Under the pieces are notes generated by a model. That model did not search any database. It worked only from the letters and a program-made list of their open reading frames with translations, and was not told the origin of the DNA. From Pelistega indica (GTDB taxonomy: Bacteria; Pseudomonadota; Gammaproteobacteria; Burkholderiales; Burkholderiaceae_B), in the NCBI RefSeq assembly GCF_000506865.1, contig NZ_AYSV01000020.1, positions 1 to 32,674 of the forward strand: 32,674 nt of DNA, given 5' to 3'. The translations under genes were made by a program, and so were the position numbers. Positions 15,801 to 23,238 of this stretch are shown here, piece after piece; positions within the stretch are counted from its first letter, which is position 1, and each line of letters starts with the position of its first letter.

Positions 15801-18800
15801 AGTATGACCGTGGGTCATTATTGAACTTTTTAGATGAGTTCACTGCGGCGGTTGATGCTGACCCAACGCTATCTATTTACGACTATGCCCCTAATAAAGG
15901 CATCCTAAGTCTTAACCCCATTCAAGGTACCGATAAGAGTGCCCGTATGGCAGAGTTAGACGACGATGGCAATGTCGCTGCAGCATCTGTGTTTGTTCAT
16001 CCTACCATTATCAAAGAAGCTAGCTCCCTTAGAGTAGCTAAGACGCTAGGGACAAGAGACCCTGCCATAGCTCTGGCCAGTAAACTTGCCGTCAAAGACT
16101 TGAAACAGGCAGGCGTAAGTCAGACTGCCATAGATAGCATAATGAGAGCTAAAGGGTTGGAAGAAGAGAAACAACTTCTTAGAGAGCGTCTATTGGACGT
16201 AGGGACAACTATTTTATACAACGGTAGAGGTAGCATTACTAATAATCTGATTAAGACGTTGGCTCAAGATATTAACAACTTGATACCACCTCCATCACGA
16301 AAACCTAAGGTAGTTAAGAAATTAGGTGAGGGAGAAATGTCTACAGCTCCGCAAGCGAGTATATCTGAGGATCCTAACTCTGAGTTTGCTAGGGCAGTTG
16401 ATGAGATTGCAGGAGGTCATTCGCTTAGCCAATCTGGTGCCCCATCTATAAAAATGGGAACAACCCCTGAGGTGTTAAAGATGCTAGGGATACCTGATAC
16501 CACCATCACTATTGCAAAAGAAGTTATCCATAAGGTTATTTCTGAATATATGGGATTTCCAAAAGGTAGGCGACCAAATATTCATAACATTGCCCCAAGT
16601 GATTTAAAACAGTTGCCAAAACATTTAAATAATCCTGTTGCGGTGTTTAGATCTTCTTCTCGCCAAAATGCTTTTGTAGTTCTGACGGAATTACTAGAAA
16701 CAAAAAATCAAACTGGCAATCAAGAGCCTGTTATTGCGGCTTTACATATTAAACCATCAAAAGATGGTATTGACGTGTTGGATATTACAAGCGTATATGG
16801 GCGTGGCGACAATCAACTTGTCAGAGCTTTCAATGAGGATTTGTTGTATTTGAATAAAGCGAAAGCTCAACAATTTCCGAAAACCCAGAGCCTTCAATTA
16901 GGGTGGGATTTCACATCGGATGTTGAGCTCTCTAGACATCATATTAAAACAGAATCAGATTTATTGCAATACCAATGGCAAAAAACATACATTCCAACAG
17001 TTATCACCTCTACACAGGAGTTCAGACAAGCTTTACCTATCCATCTACAACCATCCTTTGACGCTCGCTTAGCTCGTGGGGCTAAAGGTGAAACAGGTGG
17101 CATTGTCATGGTAGCCACCAGTGCCGACTTACCTGTTGGGCAATCTATTGCCAACGTGGATAAGGCTCAAGCCATCTTTGACCCAACCTCTGGACTTACC
17201 TATTTTGTTAAAGGTACTTTAGATGTCAATAGTGTGCATAGTGTATATCTGCATGAAGCATGGCATGGCAACGCTGACCATGCTATAGAAGCTAAAATAC
17301 AAGAAGCGATTAATAATAGACGCACCACTACTGGAGCTGAACGAGAGCTGTTAGATAAAGTAGCGGATCGGCAAGCTAATGCCAACTACACTGGCGATGC
17401 CACAGAGTCAGTTAGTTACCTTGTAGAAGAAGCCGTTAAGATGGGACACCAAGCAGGCTTTTCTGCTATTGATGGGGCGTTTATGCGTTGGGTGGATTCG
17501 ACTTTCCCAAGCGTAGCCGAGAGTATTTATAGAACAGTTGCTAAATTACGAAACTTCTTACGTAAATATGGCTTAGTTAATACCATAACTGTAGATGACC
17601 TCATTCAGATGTCAGAAGCTAGTGCAAACAAACTGGCACAGGGTATAACAAATAACACTGGTGATAAGCCATTAGCCTCTATCGCTACTCAAACTAAAGC
17701 CATCGTGGATAAAATCCAGAAGAGTAATGCCCCACCTAGTCCGATGGCATCGCAAGATGATTTACTAGCGTTTGCTAGAAGTGGTAAGGCTAGAGATGTC
17801 GTAGTGCCAAATTATCGCCAACGAGCTACCACATTAAAAGATAAGATTGTTCGCAACTTCGTCGATGCTAACACAGCATTACGCCAGCAGTTCTTGCCCC
17901 TATATGAGTTGTTGGAAAAGGGTATTGCACTGCGTGGCACGGTGATGTCAAAAGAGCTTGAACCTGTGATGAAAAAATACTGGCAAGACCTTGGTCATGC
18001 CGCTGATGCCATCAAGGCGAGAGCTAAAGTAGGTAAAGAGGTAGATGCCTCTTATAAAGACCTCAATGCAGAGACCTTATCCAATACAGTAGGGCATTAT
18101 GCCACAGCTAAGTATGTAGCAGGGGATGCCAACAATAAAGGGGCTAACCATGCCAAGGCTGAGTACTTCCGTCATCAGCAAGCGCTATCCGAAGCGGCTA
18201 TTAATGAGATATTAACAAAACACCCAGAGTTAGCCGTATTTAATGTTGATAACATTAGCCAATTGACTGAGGAGCAACGTAAGGCGTTCAATGATGCCGT
18301 ACAGGTTAACGATACGGCAGGGTGGGATATTGCTAGAGCTAGAAATCAACTTCGAGAGGCTATTCGTAAAGACCCTGAGCGTACCAAGGCTAAAGAAGAG
18401 TTATTGGATCAAGTGGAAGATTACGAGTGGTTGCGTTTGTATGAGCAGTACGACAATCAGATACTCACTAAAGATGAGTTAGAAGCCTCTGGCTACCGTC
18501 CTATCGGTGGTATGACTAGTGCCATGGCAGAGCAAGTAGTTAATGATTTAGAACATCGTCATGGCATTGGGCAAGAGCTTAAATCCTTACACAACTCCTT
18601 ATTAGCTATCCAACACAAAACGACGGAACTGGGGGATAGATATGGCGTGTACTCAGACGAGGATAGAGCCAACCGAGATGGGTCGGCATTATATGTACCG
18701 ACCACTGGACGCAATGATGTCATCAATCAGTTGCAAGAAGCTAAGGCAATGGACGACTGGGAGGTACAAGATGCCATTTTACAAGACCTCTTTAACACGA

Positions 18801-20944
18801 TGGGCTATGGCACAGGGATTAATAACCGTAATTTACATCGCTCCAGAGAGGGGCGTGCCTCACTAGCTGACCCAGCCGATAAAGCTATCATGGACCGCAT
18901 GTATGCGATGGCTAACGCACTATCAACAGTTAGATTTAAAGATGAGACCGTCAAGACAGCATTAGCAGGGATGGATCAAGACCTATATGAAAAAGCCAAG
19001 GCGGGTACATTGACAAGAGCAGAGCTAGATGTATTCTTACGTCGCACTAGAAGCCAAAGCTCAACAGGCGTGCATATTGCGCATGACCGCAATAACAATG
19101 CCAACACAACCGATATTCGTCATATGTTTGAGGTTAAAGATGAGACTGGGGCAACGACACTATACCCACTCCGTATCGTGTTCACCGATGCGTCTATTGG
19201 CAAGACATTGCGTAATGCCACCATTGAGTCACCTAATAGCATTATTAAAACCCTTTCAGGACTTGCTCGAATATCGCAACGCATGATTACCCTAGACCCA
19301 ATATTCCCCATCAAGTCAATGATTCGTGACGTACCAGAGCGTTGGTTAACGTTAGCCTCTCGTGACTTTAAAGATAAAGACGGTAAGCCAATTACGATTA
19401 ATGCGTGGGAACAGATTAAAAAGTCAGCCGCTTATATCTTTAAACACTTGGGGCTACGCACAGCAGAACAACGCAACAACAATGCCGTATGGCAGTTTGT
19501 GACCCATGGCAAGTTTCTTGACAATGCACAAGGGCAGTTATTACGAGATTTAGCGTTATCCAAAGATGGTAGTGGGTTAACGACGCAGTCGCATATTCTT
19601 AGTACAGGGGCAACTAATAGACGCAAGATGATTGAGCGTGAATTTGGTAAGACATGGTTTGGATTGCCACGACGCTATATCGCCAGAGCGAGTGAAGCGA
19701 TTACTAACTGGAGTGAATACTTTGAGGTGCAGTCTGCTCTAGCGACATATAAAGGGCTTCTTGATTTAGGGATGGCACCAGAAGCCGCTCGGACAGCCCT
19801 ATTGGATACGATAAACTTTAGCCGTCGTGGTAATTTAACGGCAACGCTTCGTCCACTGTACTTCTTCATTAACCCTGCTATTCAAGGGGCGAGTAATACC
19901 CTAGGGGCGTTCAGAAACGACTACGTACGCTACAAGGAGGGTAAAGGCTCTGGGCTACCTGCCACGATGACGCTTCGCACTACTACCATGCTTGTTAAGT
20001 ACACCTTACTTGGCACATTGCTACAAAGCACATTGGGATTAATTGGGGGAGGGGATGAGGATGATGAGTTTGTGGGGAATTATTACGACCGTAACCCTAT
20101 TGCCAAACGGATGCGAGAGATTGCCCTACCAGTGCCTGTCGGAGACGACTTCATTACTATCCCTGTGCCATATGGGCTAGGGTCTATTGGTTGGGGAATG
20201 GGGCAGTTAATCCGTGAGGTTAGTCGAGGAGAAATGTCAGTTGGCAAGGCGAGCAGAGAGCTTAGCCATCTACTTGGTAAAGAATTAACAGGGTTGCCAT
20301 TATCTGATGTGAGTATGGTAGATAACCCAGTAGAGTGGCTATTTAGAACCATATCTCCACAACCACTACAGGGTGTGATCGATACAGCGACTGGTCGCAA
20401 CCGTTGGGGGACGGCGATTAACCGTCCATATCTCGATACGACTAAGTATAAGGCAGAGCAGGGCAAAGCCACGACTGAGAACACCTATAAAGATATTGCG
20501 ATGTTCCTAAAAGATACCGCAGGCGTTGACTTTACCCCAGAAGAAGTGAAACACCTTATCGCAGGGACTATTGCTGGTCCACTTAGTCGCATCATTAAAG
20601 GGATGGAAGAGTCTACACAGAACCCAACCAATGGCATCATTCGCATGACAGGGCTAACGTCATTCTACAACACTGGGGCGACTAAGCCACTCGAGATGGC
20701 GTACTACCGCAAGATGGAGACGATTGAGCCGTTATTAAAAGAGCTAAATAGCTTAGCACCACTTGCCTCTGGGGACAGAGAGTCCCTAGATGAGTTATAC
20801 ATCCGAGCAACAAACACCAATGCCTTTACTCCACATGAGGTAATCCAAATGGTTGCAGCGGTGAAAGCCAGACGTGCCTTGCGTGGAGCCGATGCCAACG
20901 AACGAGATATGTATATGCGTAATTTTATTCGGGAGATTAGATGA
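12890..20944 (+). CDS. Giant polyvalent ejection protein
   Basis: 2684 residues, the largest gene here. In order: an N-terminal Gly/Ala hydrophobic region (about 215-260) that could enter membranes; a Thr/Pro linker (about 500-670) with four PDLF-type motifs and 15 consecutive Pro; a small helical domain; an acidic Gly/Thr/Asp-rich disordered zone (about 745-885); a domain of unknown role; an AT-rich segment (about 1180-1365) resembling MuF-C/PBECR toxin domains (LPKHLNNPVAVFRS, ITSVYG); a zincin with HEAWH at 1455-1459 and a candidate third ligand at Glu1513/1514; and a long helical part ending in an LPD38-like region (PLYFFINPAIQGASN near 2320). Polyvalent proteins enter the cell with the DNA and carry effectors. 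The stop overlaps the next ATG (ATGA). Confidence 0.85.
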   Translation: MLILGKDGRMIDTSGNLLDYGLGGTPQPQQQPVTLLPGQTAIPDVSQMTYQQLINSQPFVEGRYDDRKALFDQWTTQVLVPSVMASKGNESEKSAAINQVRSIFNSQFQRPTSSFVGDALSNFGEGVSEILPTVTQGVADVASWVLPDNNWITQGAQYATDKLNDFHDWVVEDTGSSALQETRRIEAQRMARANGDLEKIGAFWDNLKESPFRTVVKLGGNAIPFIVGGAAAGGVRGAAALGTVAGVGEGTQAAIDSNKAYLTRYYAQQGIKKTPQEIEADAIAATRGFQGGDALSALGGAVGAIPAAKLGGAISSITGRGVNRGVAQEIAQSVTSDTAKLGARDVAKSAAKELGQGALLEGGGAGITAVGGNLATVNPETRWSDDVFFNMVSEAVAGGVMGAGSFIGEAVNAGRHNRAVDAAVARDEAHMRLAQLSVEYANERYMLDNGPLPRIGTPEYAQAQPILAQYQRDFMTSADPRQLTAELLDRKAQQPSVDQVTPSNDMATTVQAPDATSQGIQPTATATPTQPEFFGADEAPVPATATSQTTTTAQPEVATSPTQPDLFGPTGATSSATTSTATRPDLFDPTTGLPPTATTSPVATPTSTATQPDLFDPTTTSPVTTPSPPPPMAPAQPTATTPVPPPPPPPPPPPPPPPVPTSTPTPSDILGGVEETLPAAPSAEELRKFLIARLNRARGANRRAMMDFIMAFIDGLRGRRTGTAEQSTPKLTTADEIAEAFDEAANKVSNETANGATNGQSDDTTRSGSSSVPATGSTSASGSDAVSQQGASGSDNTVRGQGTETDTVQPTRPITTEDTTATDAGGDNPPVSGRDERTEQQSGTDTTADTGTPQGVGERSDDTPTPEPTGSDGQQGTDSQNQNGNSDFDLDAINRDIYKLLSGKSSSPSAGLAASFRLLVEDLDPANADSLLRGSPIADAWIELQDKMQAGTLTAGEAKDFFSRIPQDFFKYDRGSLLNFLDEFTAAVDADPTLSIYDYAPNKGILSLNPIQGTDKSARMAELDDDGNVAAASVFVHPTIIKEASSLRVAKTLGTRDPAIALASKLAVKDLKQAGVSQTAIDSIMRAKGLEEEKQLLRERLLDVGTTILYNGRGSITNNLIKTLAQDINNLIPPPSRKPKVVKKLGEGEMSTAPQASISEDPNSEFARAVDEIAGGHSLSQSGAPSIKMGTTPEVLKMLGIPDTTITIAKEVIHKVISEYMGFPKGRRPNIHNIAPSDLKQLPKHLNNPVAVFRSSSRQNAFVVLTELLETKNQTGNQEPVIAALHIKPSKDGIDVLDITSVYGRGDNQLVRAFNEDLLYLNKAKAQQFPKTQSLQLGWDFTSDVELSRHHIKTESDLLQYQWQKTYIPTVITSTQEFRQALPIHLQPSFDARLARGAKGETGGIVMVATSADLPVGQSIANVDKAQAIFDPTSGLTYFVKGTLDVNSVHSVYLHEAWHGNADHAIEAKIQEAINNRRTTTGAERELLDKVADRQANANYTGDATESVSYLVEEAVKMGHQAGFSAIDGAFMRWVDSTFPSVAESIYRTVAKLRNFLRKYGLVNTITVDDLIQMSEASANKLAQGITNNTGDKPLASIATQTKAIVDKIQKSNAPPSPMASQDDLLAFARSGKARDVVVPNYRQRATTLKDKIVRNFVDANTALRQQFLPLYELLEKGIALRGTVMSKELEPVMKKYWQDLGHAADAIKARAKVGKEVDASYKDLNAETLSNTVGHYATAKYVAGDANNKGANHAKAEYFRHQQALSEAAINEILTKHPELAVFNVDNISQLTEEQRKAFNDAVQVNDTAGWDIARARNQLREAIRKDPERTKAKEELLDQVEDYEWLRLYEQYDNQILTKDELEASGYRPIGGMTSAMAEQVVNDLEHRHGIGQELKSLHNSLLAIQHKTTELGDRYGVYSDEDRANRDGSALYVPTTGRNDVINQLQEAKAMDDWEVQDAILQDLFNTMGYGTGINNRNLHRSREGRASLADPADKAIMDRMYAMANALSTVRFKDETVKTALAGMDQDLYEKAKAGTLTRAELDVFLRRTRSQSSTGVHIAHDRNNNANTTDIRHMFEVKDETGATTLYPLRIVFTDASIGKTLRNATIESPNSIIKTLSGLARISQRMITLDPIFPIKSMIRDVPERWLTLASRDFKDKDGKPITINAWEQIKKSAAYIFKHLGLRTAEQRNNNAVWQFVTHGKFLDNAQGQLLRDLALSKDGSGLTTQSHILSTGATNRRKMIEREFGKTWFGLPRRYIARASEAITNWSEYFEVQSALATYKGLLDLGMAPEAARTALLDTINFSRRGNLTATLRPLYFFINPAIQGASNTLGAFRNDYVRYKEGKGSGLPATMTLRTTTMLVKYTLLGTLLQSTLGLIGGGDEDDEFVGNYYDRNPIAKRMREIALPVPVGDDFITIPVPYGLGSIGWGMGQLIREVSRGEMSVGKASRELSHLLGKELTGLPLSDVSMVDNPVEWLFRTISPQPLQGVIDTATGRNRWGTAINRPYLDTTKYKAEQGKATTENTYKDIAMFLKDTAGVDFTPEEVKHLIAGTIAGPLSRIIKGMEESTQNPTNGIIRMTGLTSFYNTGATKPLEMAYYRKMETIEPLLKELNSLAPLASGDRESLDELYIRATNTNAFTPHEVIQMVAAVKARRALRGADANERDMYMRNFIREIR
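14477..14734 (+). repeat. Four QPDLF-type short motifs in linker
   Basis: Within the Thr/Pro linker of the giant protein the motifs QPEFF (codons from 14477), QPDLF (14576), RPDLF (14636) and QPDLF (14720) recur at residues 530, 563, 583 and 611, each followed by G or D and P/A. They resemble repeated linear docking motifs, and the Q-x-x-L-F pattern partly matches bacterial sliding-clamp binding peptides. Confidence 0.75.
14819..14863 (+). repeat. Run of 15 proline codons
   Basis: Fifteen consecutive CCN codons (residues 644-658 of the giant protein), mostly in a CCT-CCA-CCA/CCG rhythm. A stretch this long stalls ribosomes unless EF-P is present and forms a stiff polyproline helix. The reverse strand gives an artefactual Gly-rich frame. 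Confidence 0.95.
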
Positions 20945-21378
20945 TTTATACCATCACACCAAAGACCCAAAAAACATGGTTCGATACCACCACTATCGGG
21001 TCGTGTGAACTTCACGACCTAGACTTAACAGGGTGTTATCTACGTATCGATAGGATAGGTGTAGGCAGTAGTGCTATCCAGCTTGAAACCTCTGGTTGCA
21101 CGCCTTGTGGCATTCAATTGCCACCACGATGTACGCCTAACTCAATGGCATTTGACTGTGGGCATAGCGAAGCGATGAGTATTGAGTATGACATCTTAGA
21201 TGTGGAGGGAACTAGGTTCTGCGTATTTTGGGATAACTTAATTCACCAGCAACCACCGGGCCGCTATGTAGCCAGAGTGGTCAATAAATCGGGATGTACG
21301 GTAGCCGAGTTTACCATTGACATCCCATCAGGTCGTCTAGCGGTGCGAGACGCTGAATCTATTTCATCAGTATGTTAG
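20941..21378 (+). CDS. Cys-rich hypothetical virion protein
   Basis: 145 residues with nine Cys. It reads as a beta-rich protein: MIYTITPKTQKTWFDTT, then YLRIDRIGVGSSAIQLE, a CTPCGIQLPPRC cluster and two later strands (TRFCVFWDNLI; RYVARVVNKSGC). Start ATG overlaps the stop of the giant gene (ATGA), so translation is coupled. I do not recognise the family; a tail or fibre-tip component is plausible by composition. Confidence 0.55.
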   Translation: MIYTITPKTQKTWFDTTTIGSCELHDLDLTGCYLRIDRIGVGSSAIQLETSGCTPCGIQLPPRCTPNSMAFDCGHSEAMSIEYDILDVEGTRFCVFWDNLIHQQPPGRYVARVVNKSGCTVAEFTIDIPSGRLAVRDAESISSVC

Positions 21379-21386
21379 GAGAATGT

Positions 21387-21740
21387 ATGACAGATGATAT
21401 TAAACCTGCGAGCCAGTTCGTAGCCATTACAGGGTTCAGAACCCACTTAAATTCAACGCTAGCCCGTTTTGATAAGCAGTTGCCTATTGACATATCACCC
21501 ACCTTAAAAGAATCGCTTAAAACGGCTAATTTCACGTTCATGACGATTCGCAATCAGGTCGATACGGAAGTGGTGAAAGTCTATTTATTTGATAACAAAG
21601 TATTGATTGAAAGAGGGCAAGATGGAACAAAAGCAACCGCTTTCCCAAAAGGGTCTTGCGTCGATGCTGACCCGACTTGGGCAGGCATTAAAGAACTTAT
21701 TTGTTCGTACGAATGTTGTGAAGATAGAGGAGGGGAATAA
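21387..21740 (+). CDS. Hypothetical protein upstream of endolysin
   Basis: 117 residues from ATG 21387, chosen because AGGAGA sits 4-5 bases upstream; ATG 21372 in the same frame would overlap the previous gene and lacks this spacing. The product has alternating beta strands (VAITGFRTHLNST; NFTFMTIRNQV; VVKVYLFDNKVLIER) and a Cys-containing end (ICSYECCEDRGGE). The stop lies one base before the endolysin ATG. No family recognised. Confidence 0.55.
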   Translation: MTDDIKPASQFVAITGFRTHLNSTLARFDKQLPIDISPTLKESLKTANFTFMTIRNQVDTEVVKVYLFDNKVLIERGQDGTKATAFPKGSCVDADPTWAGIKELICSYECCEDRGGE

Positions 21741-21741
21741 G

Positions 21742-22203
21742 ATGGAACACCAATCAGCAGTTGCCATCTCTAAAGAGGGGTTAGACTTGATAAAAAAATG
21801 GGAGGGCTTTAGAAGCTCTCCCTATAAAGATGCCGTAGGCATACCTACTATTGGCTACGGCTCTACCTACTATCCTGATGGTAGGAAAGTTAAGCTGACT
21901 GACCCAAGTATCTCACAAGCTAAAGCTACAGAGATGTTAAGAGAAACAGTCAAAGCGTTCGAGGACGCTATTAATGTTGCCGTTACGGTGCCACTTCGTC
22001 AGAACCAGTTCGATGCCTTATGTAGCCTAGCGTATAACATCGGTGCTAAAGCCTTTAAAGAGTCTACGCTAGTGAAGTTGCTAAATAAAGGCGATGAGTA
22101 TGGTGCTGCCACACAATTTGTACGTTGGAATAAAGCTGGCGGCAAAGAACTACGTGGTCTCACTTTGCGTCGTCGAGACGAGCGAGACCTCTTCATCCGT
22201 TAA
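21742..22203 (+). CDS. Endolysin, T4-type lysozyme (GH24)
   Basis: A 153-residue muramidase that hydrolyses the MurNAc-GlcNAc bond at lysis. The catalytic set E21-D30-T36 (KKWEGF, YKDAVG, IPTIGYGS) has the same spacing as E11-D20-T26 of T4 lysozyme, and FDALCSLAYNIG and TLRRRDERDLF are family landmarks. Start 21742 is chosen because it lies one base after the upstream stop and follows GAGGAGGGG; an in-frame ATG at 21622 with AGAGGG would add 40 residues including an amphipathic helix (MLTRLGQALKNLFVR), so a longer form is possible. No signal peptide is seen, so export should depend on a holin. Confidence 0.9.
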   Translation: MEHQSAVAISKEGLDLIKKWEGFRSSPYKDAVGIPTIGYGSTYYPDGRKVKLTDPSISQAKATEMLRETVKAFEDAINVAVTVPLRQNQFDALCSLAYNIGAKAFKESTLVKLLNKGDEYGAATQFVRWNKAGGKELRGLTLRRRDERDLFIR

Positions 22204-22778
22204 TCCTGCATAGGCAATACAAGGGGGGTAATCATCCCTCCTGTATTGGTATCATACTCAGATGCTAACGTAATACCTCTGACGGCAGCGGCGACAATAT
22301 CATCGATAGTCGCATCGACATAATTAATTTCCCCGAATGTTTGCATAGCGGCAAGTGCCACTGGCGCACCAGTGCCTGTAGCGACAATATCCCACCCAAA
22401 TGGTAGCTCTCTGCCACTAATACATGACCCGTCCGAGTCAAGCAACCATAACCCATCGTATGATGCCACAATGACCTCATACTTATAGTCATTATCAGGG
22501 TAGCCTGTTTCTTTGTTAGCGATAGCTTTTCTAATTGAAGCGGCTAAGTGGGCGGCGAATACATCAATTGGTATCTCAGTATTATCACTGCGATTACTTT
22601 CGATACTAGCGATAATGCCAGAGGTAATGCCAGTATTACCTGCAATCCCATAAAGCGTCTGCCCAATTCGTAATACTTTCGATTGGTTATTGGTGATGAT
22701 GCGTTCACCTGCAACGACTCTGCCATCTCCCGCTAATACCACCCCGACATCTGACTTCACTGCAACAATTGTTGTCAT
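22200..22778 (-). CDS. HslV/proteasome-beta-like peptidase
   Basis: 192 residues. MTTIVAVK leaves Thr1 as N-terminal nucleophile after Met removal. Numbered from that Thr, AGDG gives Asp17 and NQSKVLRI gives Lys33, exactly the HslV catalytic residues; the later GTGAP loop fits the Ser124 region GSGG of HslV. Length is close to the bacterial 174-176. HslV forms a double hexamer that degrades proteins unfolded by the ATPase HslU. No HslU or ClpX-like gene is present here, so it would need the host ATPase or act alone. The ribosome site AGGAG is at 22787-22791. Last gene of the leftward operon; its stop overlaps the endolysin stop. Confidence 0.85.
   Translation of the reverse strand: MTTIVAVKSDVGVVLAGDGRVVAGERIITNNQSKVLRIGQTLYGIAGNTGITSGIIASIESNRSDNTEIPIDVFAAHLAASIRKAIANKETGYPDNDYKYEVIVASYDGLWLLDSDGSCISGRELPFGWDIVATGTGAPVALAAMQTFGEINYVDATIDDIVAAAVRGITLASEYDTNTGGMITPLVLPMQD
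22215..22248. promoter_or_regulatory. 13-base-pair hairpin at the convergence of the two operons
   Basis: CAATACA pairs perfectly with TGTATTG and, after one bulged A, GGGGGG pairs with CCCTCC (one G-T); the loop is seven bases. It lies inside the last codons of the HslV-like gene, 12 bases beyond the endolysin stop. No T-run follows on either strand, so it is not a standard intrinsic terminator, but it could slow polymerases meeting head on or protect mRNA ends. No other terminator was found between the converging genes. Confidence 0.6.
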
Positions 22779-22792
22779 TTAAATTTCTCCTA

Positions 22793-23224
22793 TTAGTTTG
22801 TAGTTTCTATAGACTCTGCTTGTGTATCGTTAGAGTCGACTATATTCTCAATCGTTTCAGGTTTCATCTGTACTCGTATGCAGGGCACAAAAGCCGTGGT
22901 ATATGTCATCCCTGCTACGCCATGCCCGAATTTAACTCGTATGTCTCCCATATATTCTGGCTCATCATTAGGAGATGTTTTACTCTTAATTACAGTGATA
23001 AATATTCGTTTGTTGATGTCATACTTATCACACCACATGTGAATAGCTTTCTTACTTATCTCTACGATGCCAGTAGAGATGTTTATTCTAATCATGATTG
23101 GTTTTGGTGGGATGCGAACAGCTCGACGCACTGTTCTGCTATTGGCATGAACTTCGTTAGTATCCTCCACAATAAGGGTGTTATCGAAAAAATAAGCGAT
23201 GATATTTTTTGTCTTTGTAAGCAT
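22793..23224 (-). CDS. Stand-alone copy of the primase-helicase C-terminal domain
   Basis: 143 residues with AAGGA upstream of ATG. From residue 15 on it matches the last ~115 residues of the adjacent primase-helicase at about half of all positions: NTLIV, HAN-RT, STGI-E-SKKAI--WC, TSP-DE, FG-GVAGM, PC-RVQMKPE. It therefore arose by duplication of the 3' part of that gene, or is a retained fragment of a second copy. The fold is not identified; it contains a Trp-Cys pair and a basic region, so DNA binding or oligomerisation is possible. Two counted 60-base rows are 30-37% G+C, lower than the parent gene. Confidence 0.75.
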   Translation of the reverse strand: MLTKTKNIIAYFFDNTLIVEDTNEVHANSRTVRRAVRIPPKPIMIRINISTGIVEISKKAIHMWCDKYDINKRIFITVIKSKTSPNDEPEYMGDIRVKFGHGVAGMTYTTAFVPCIRVQMKPETIENIVDSNDTQAESIETTN

Positions 23225-23238
23225 AGGTAGTCCTTATC

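Noticed and set aside
22769-23230. 153-residue plus-strand frame over the domain-duplicate gene
   Set aside because: The minus-strand frame is homologous to the primase-helicase C-terminus and has a ribosome site, so the plus frame is a shadow.
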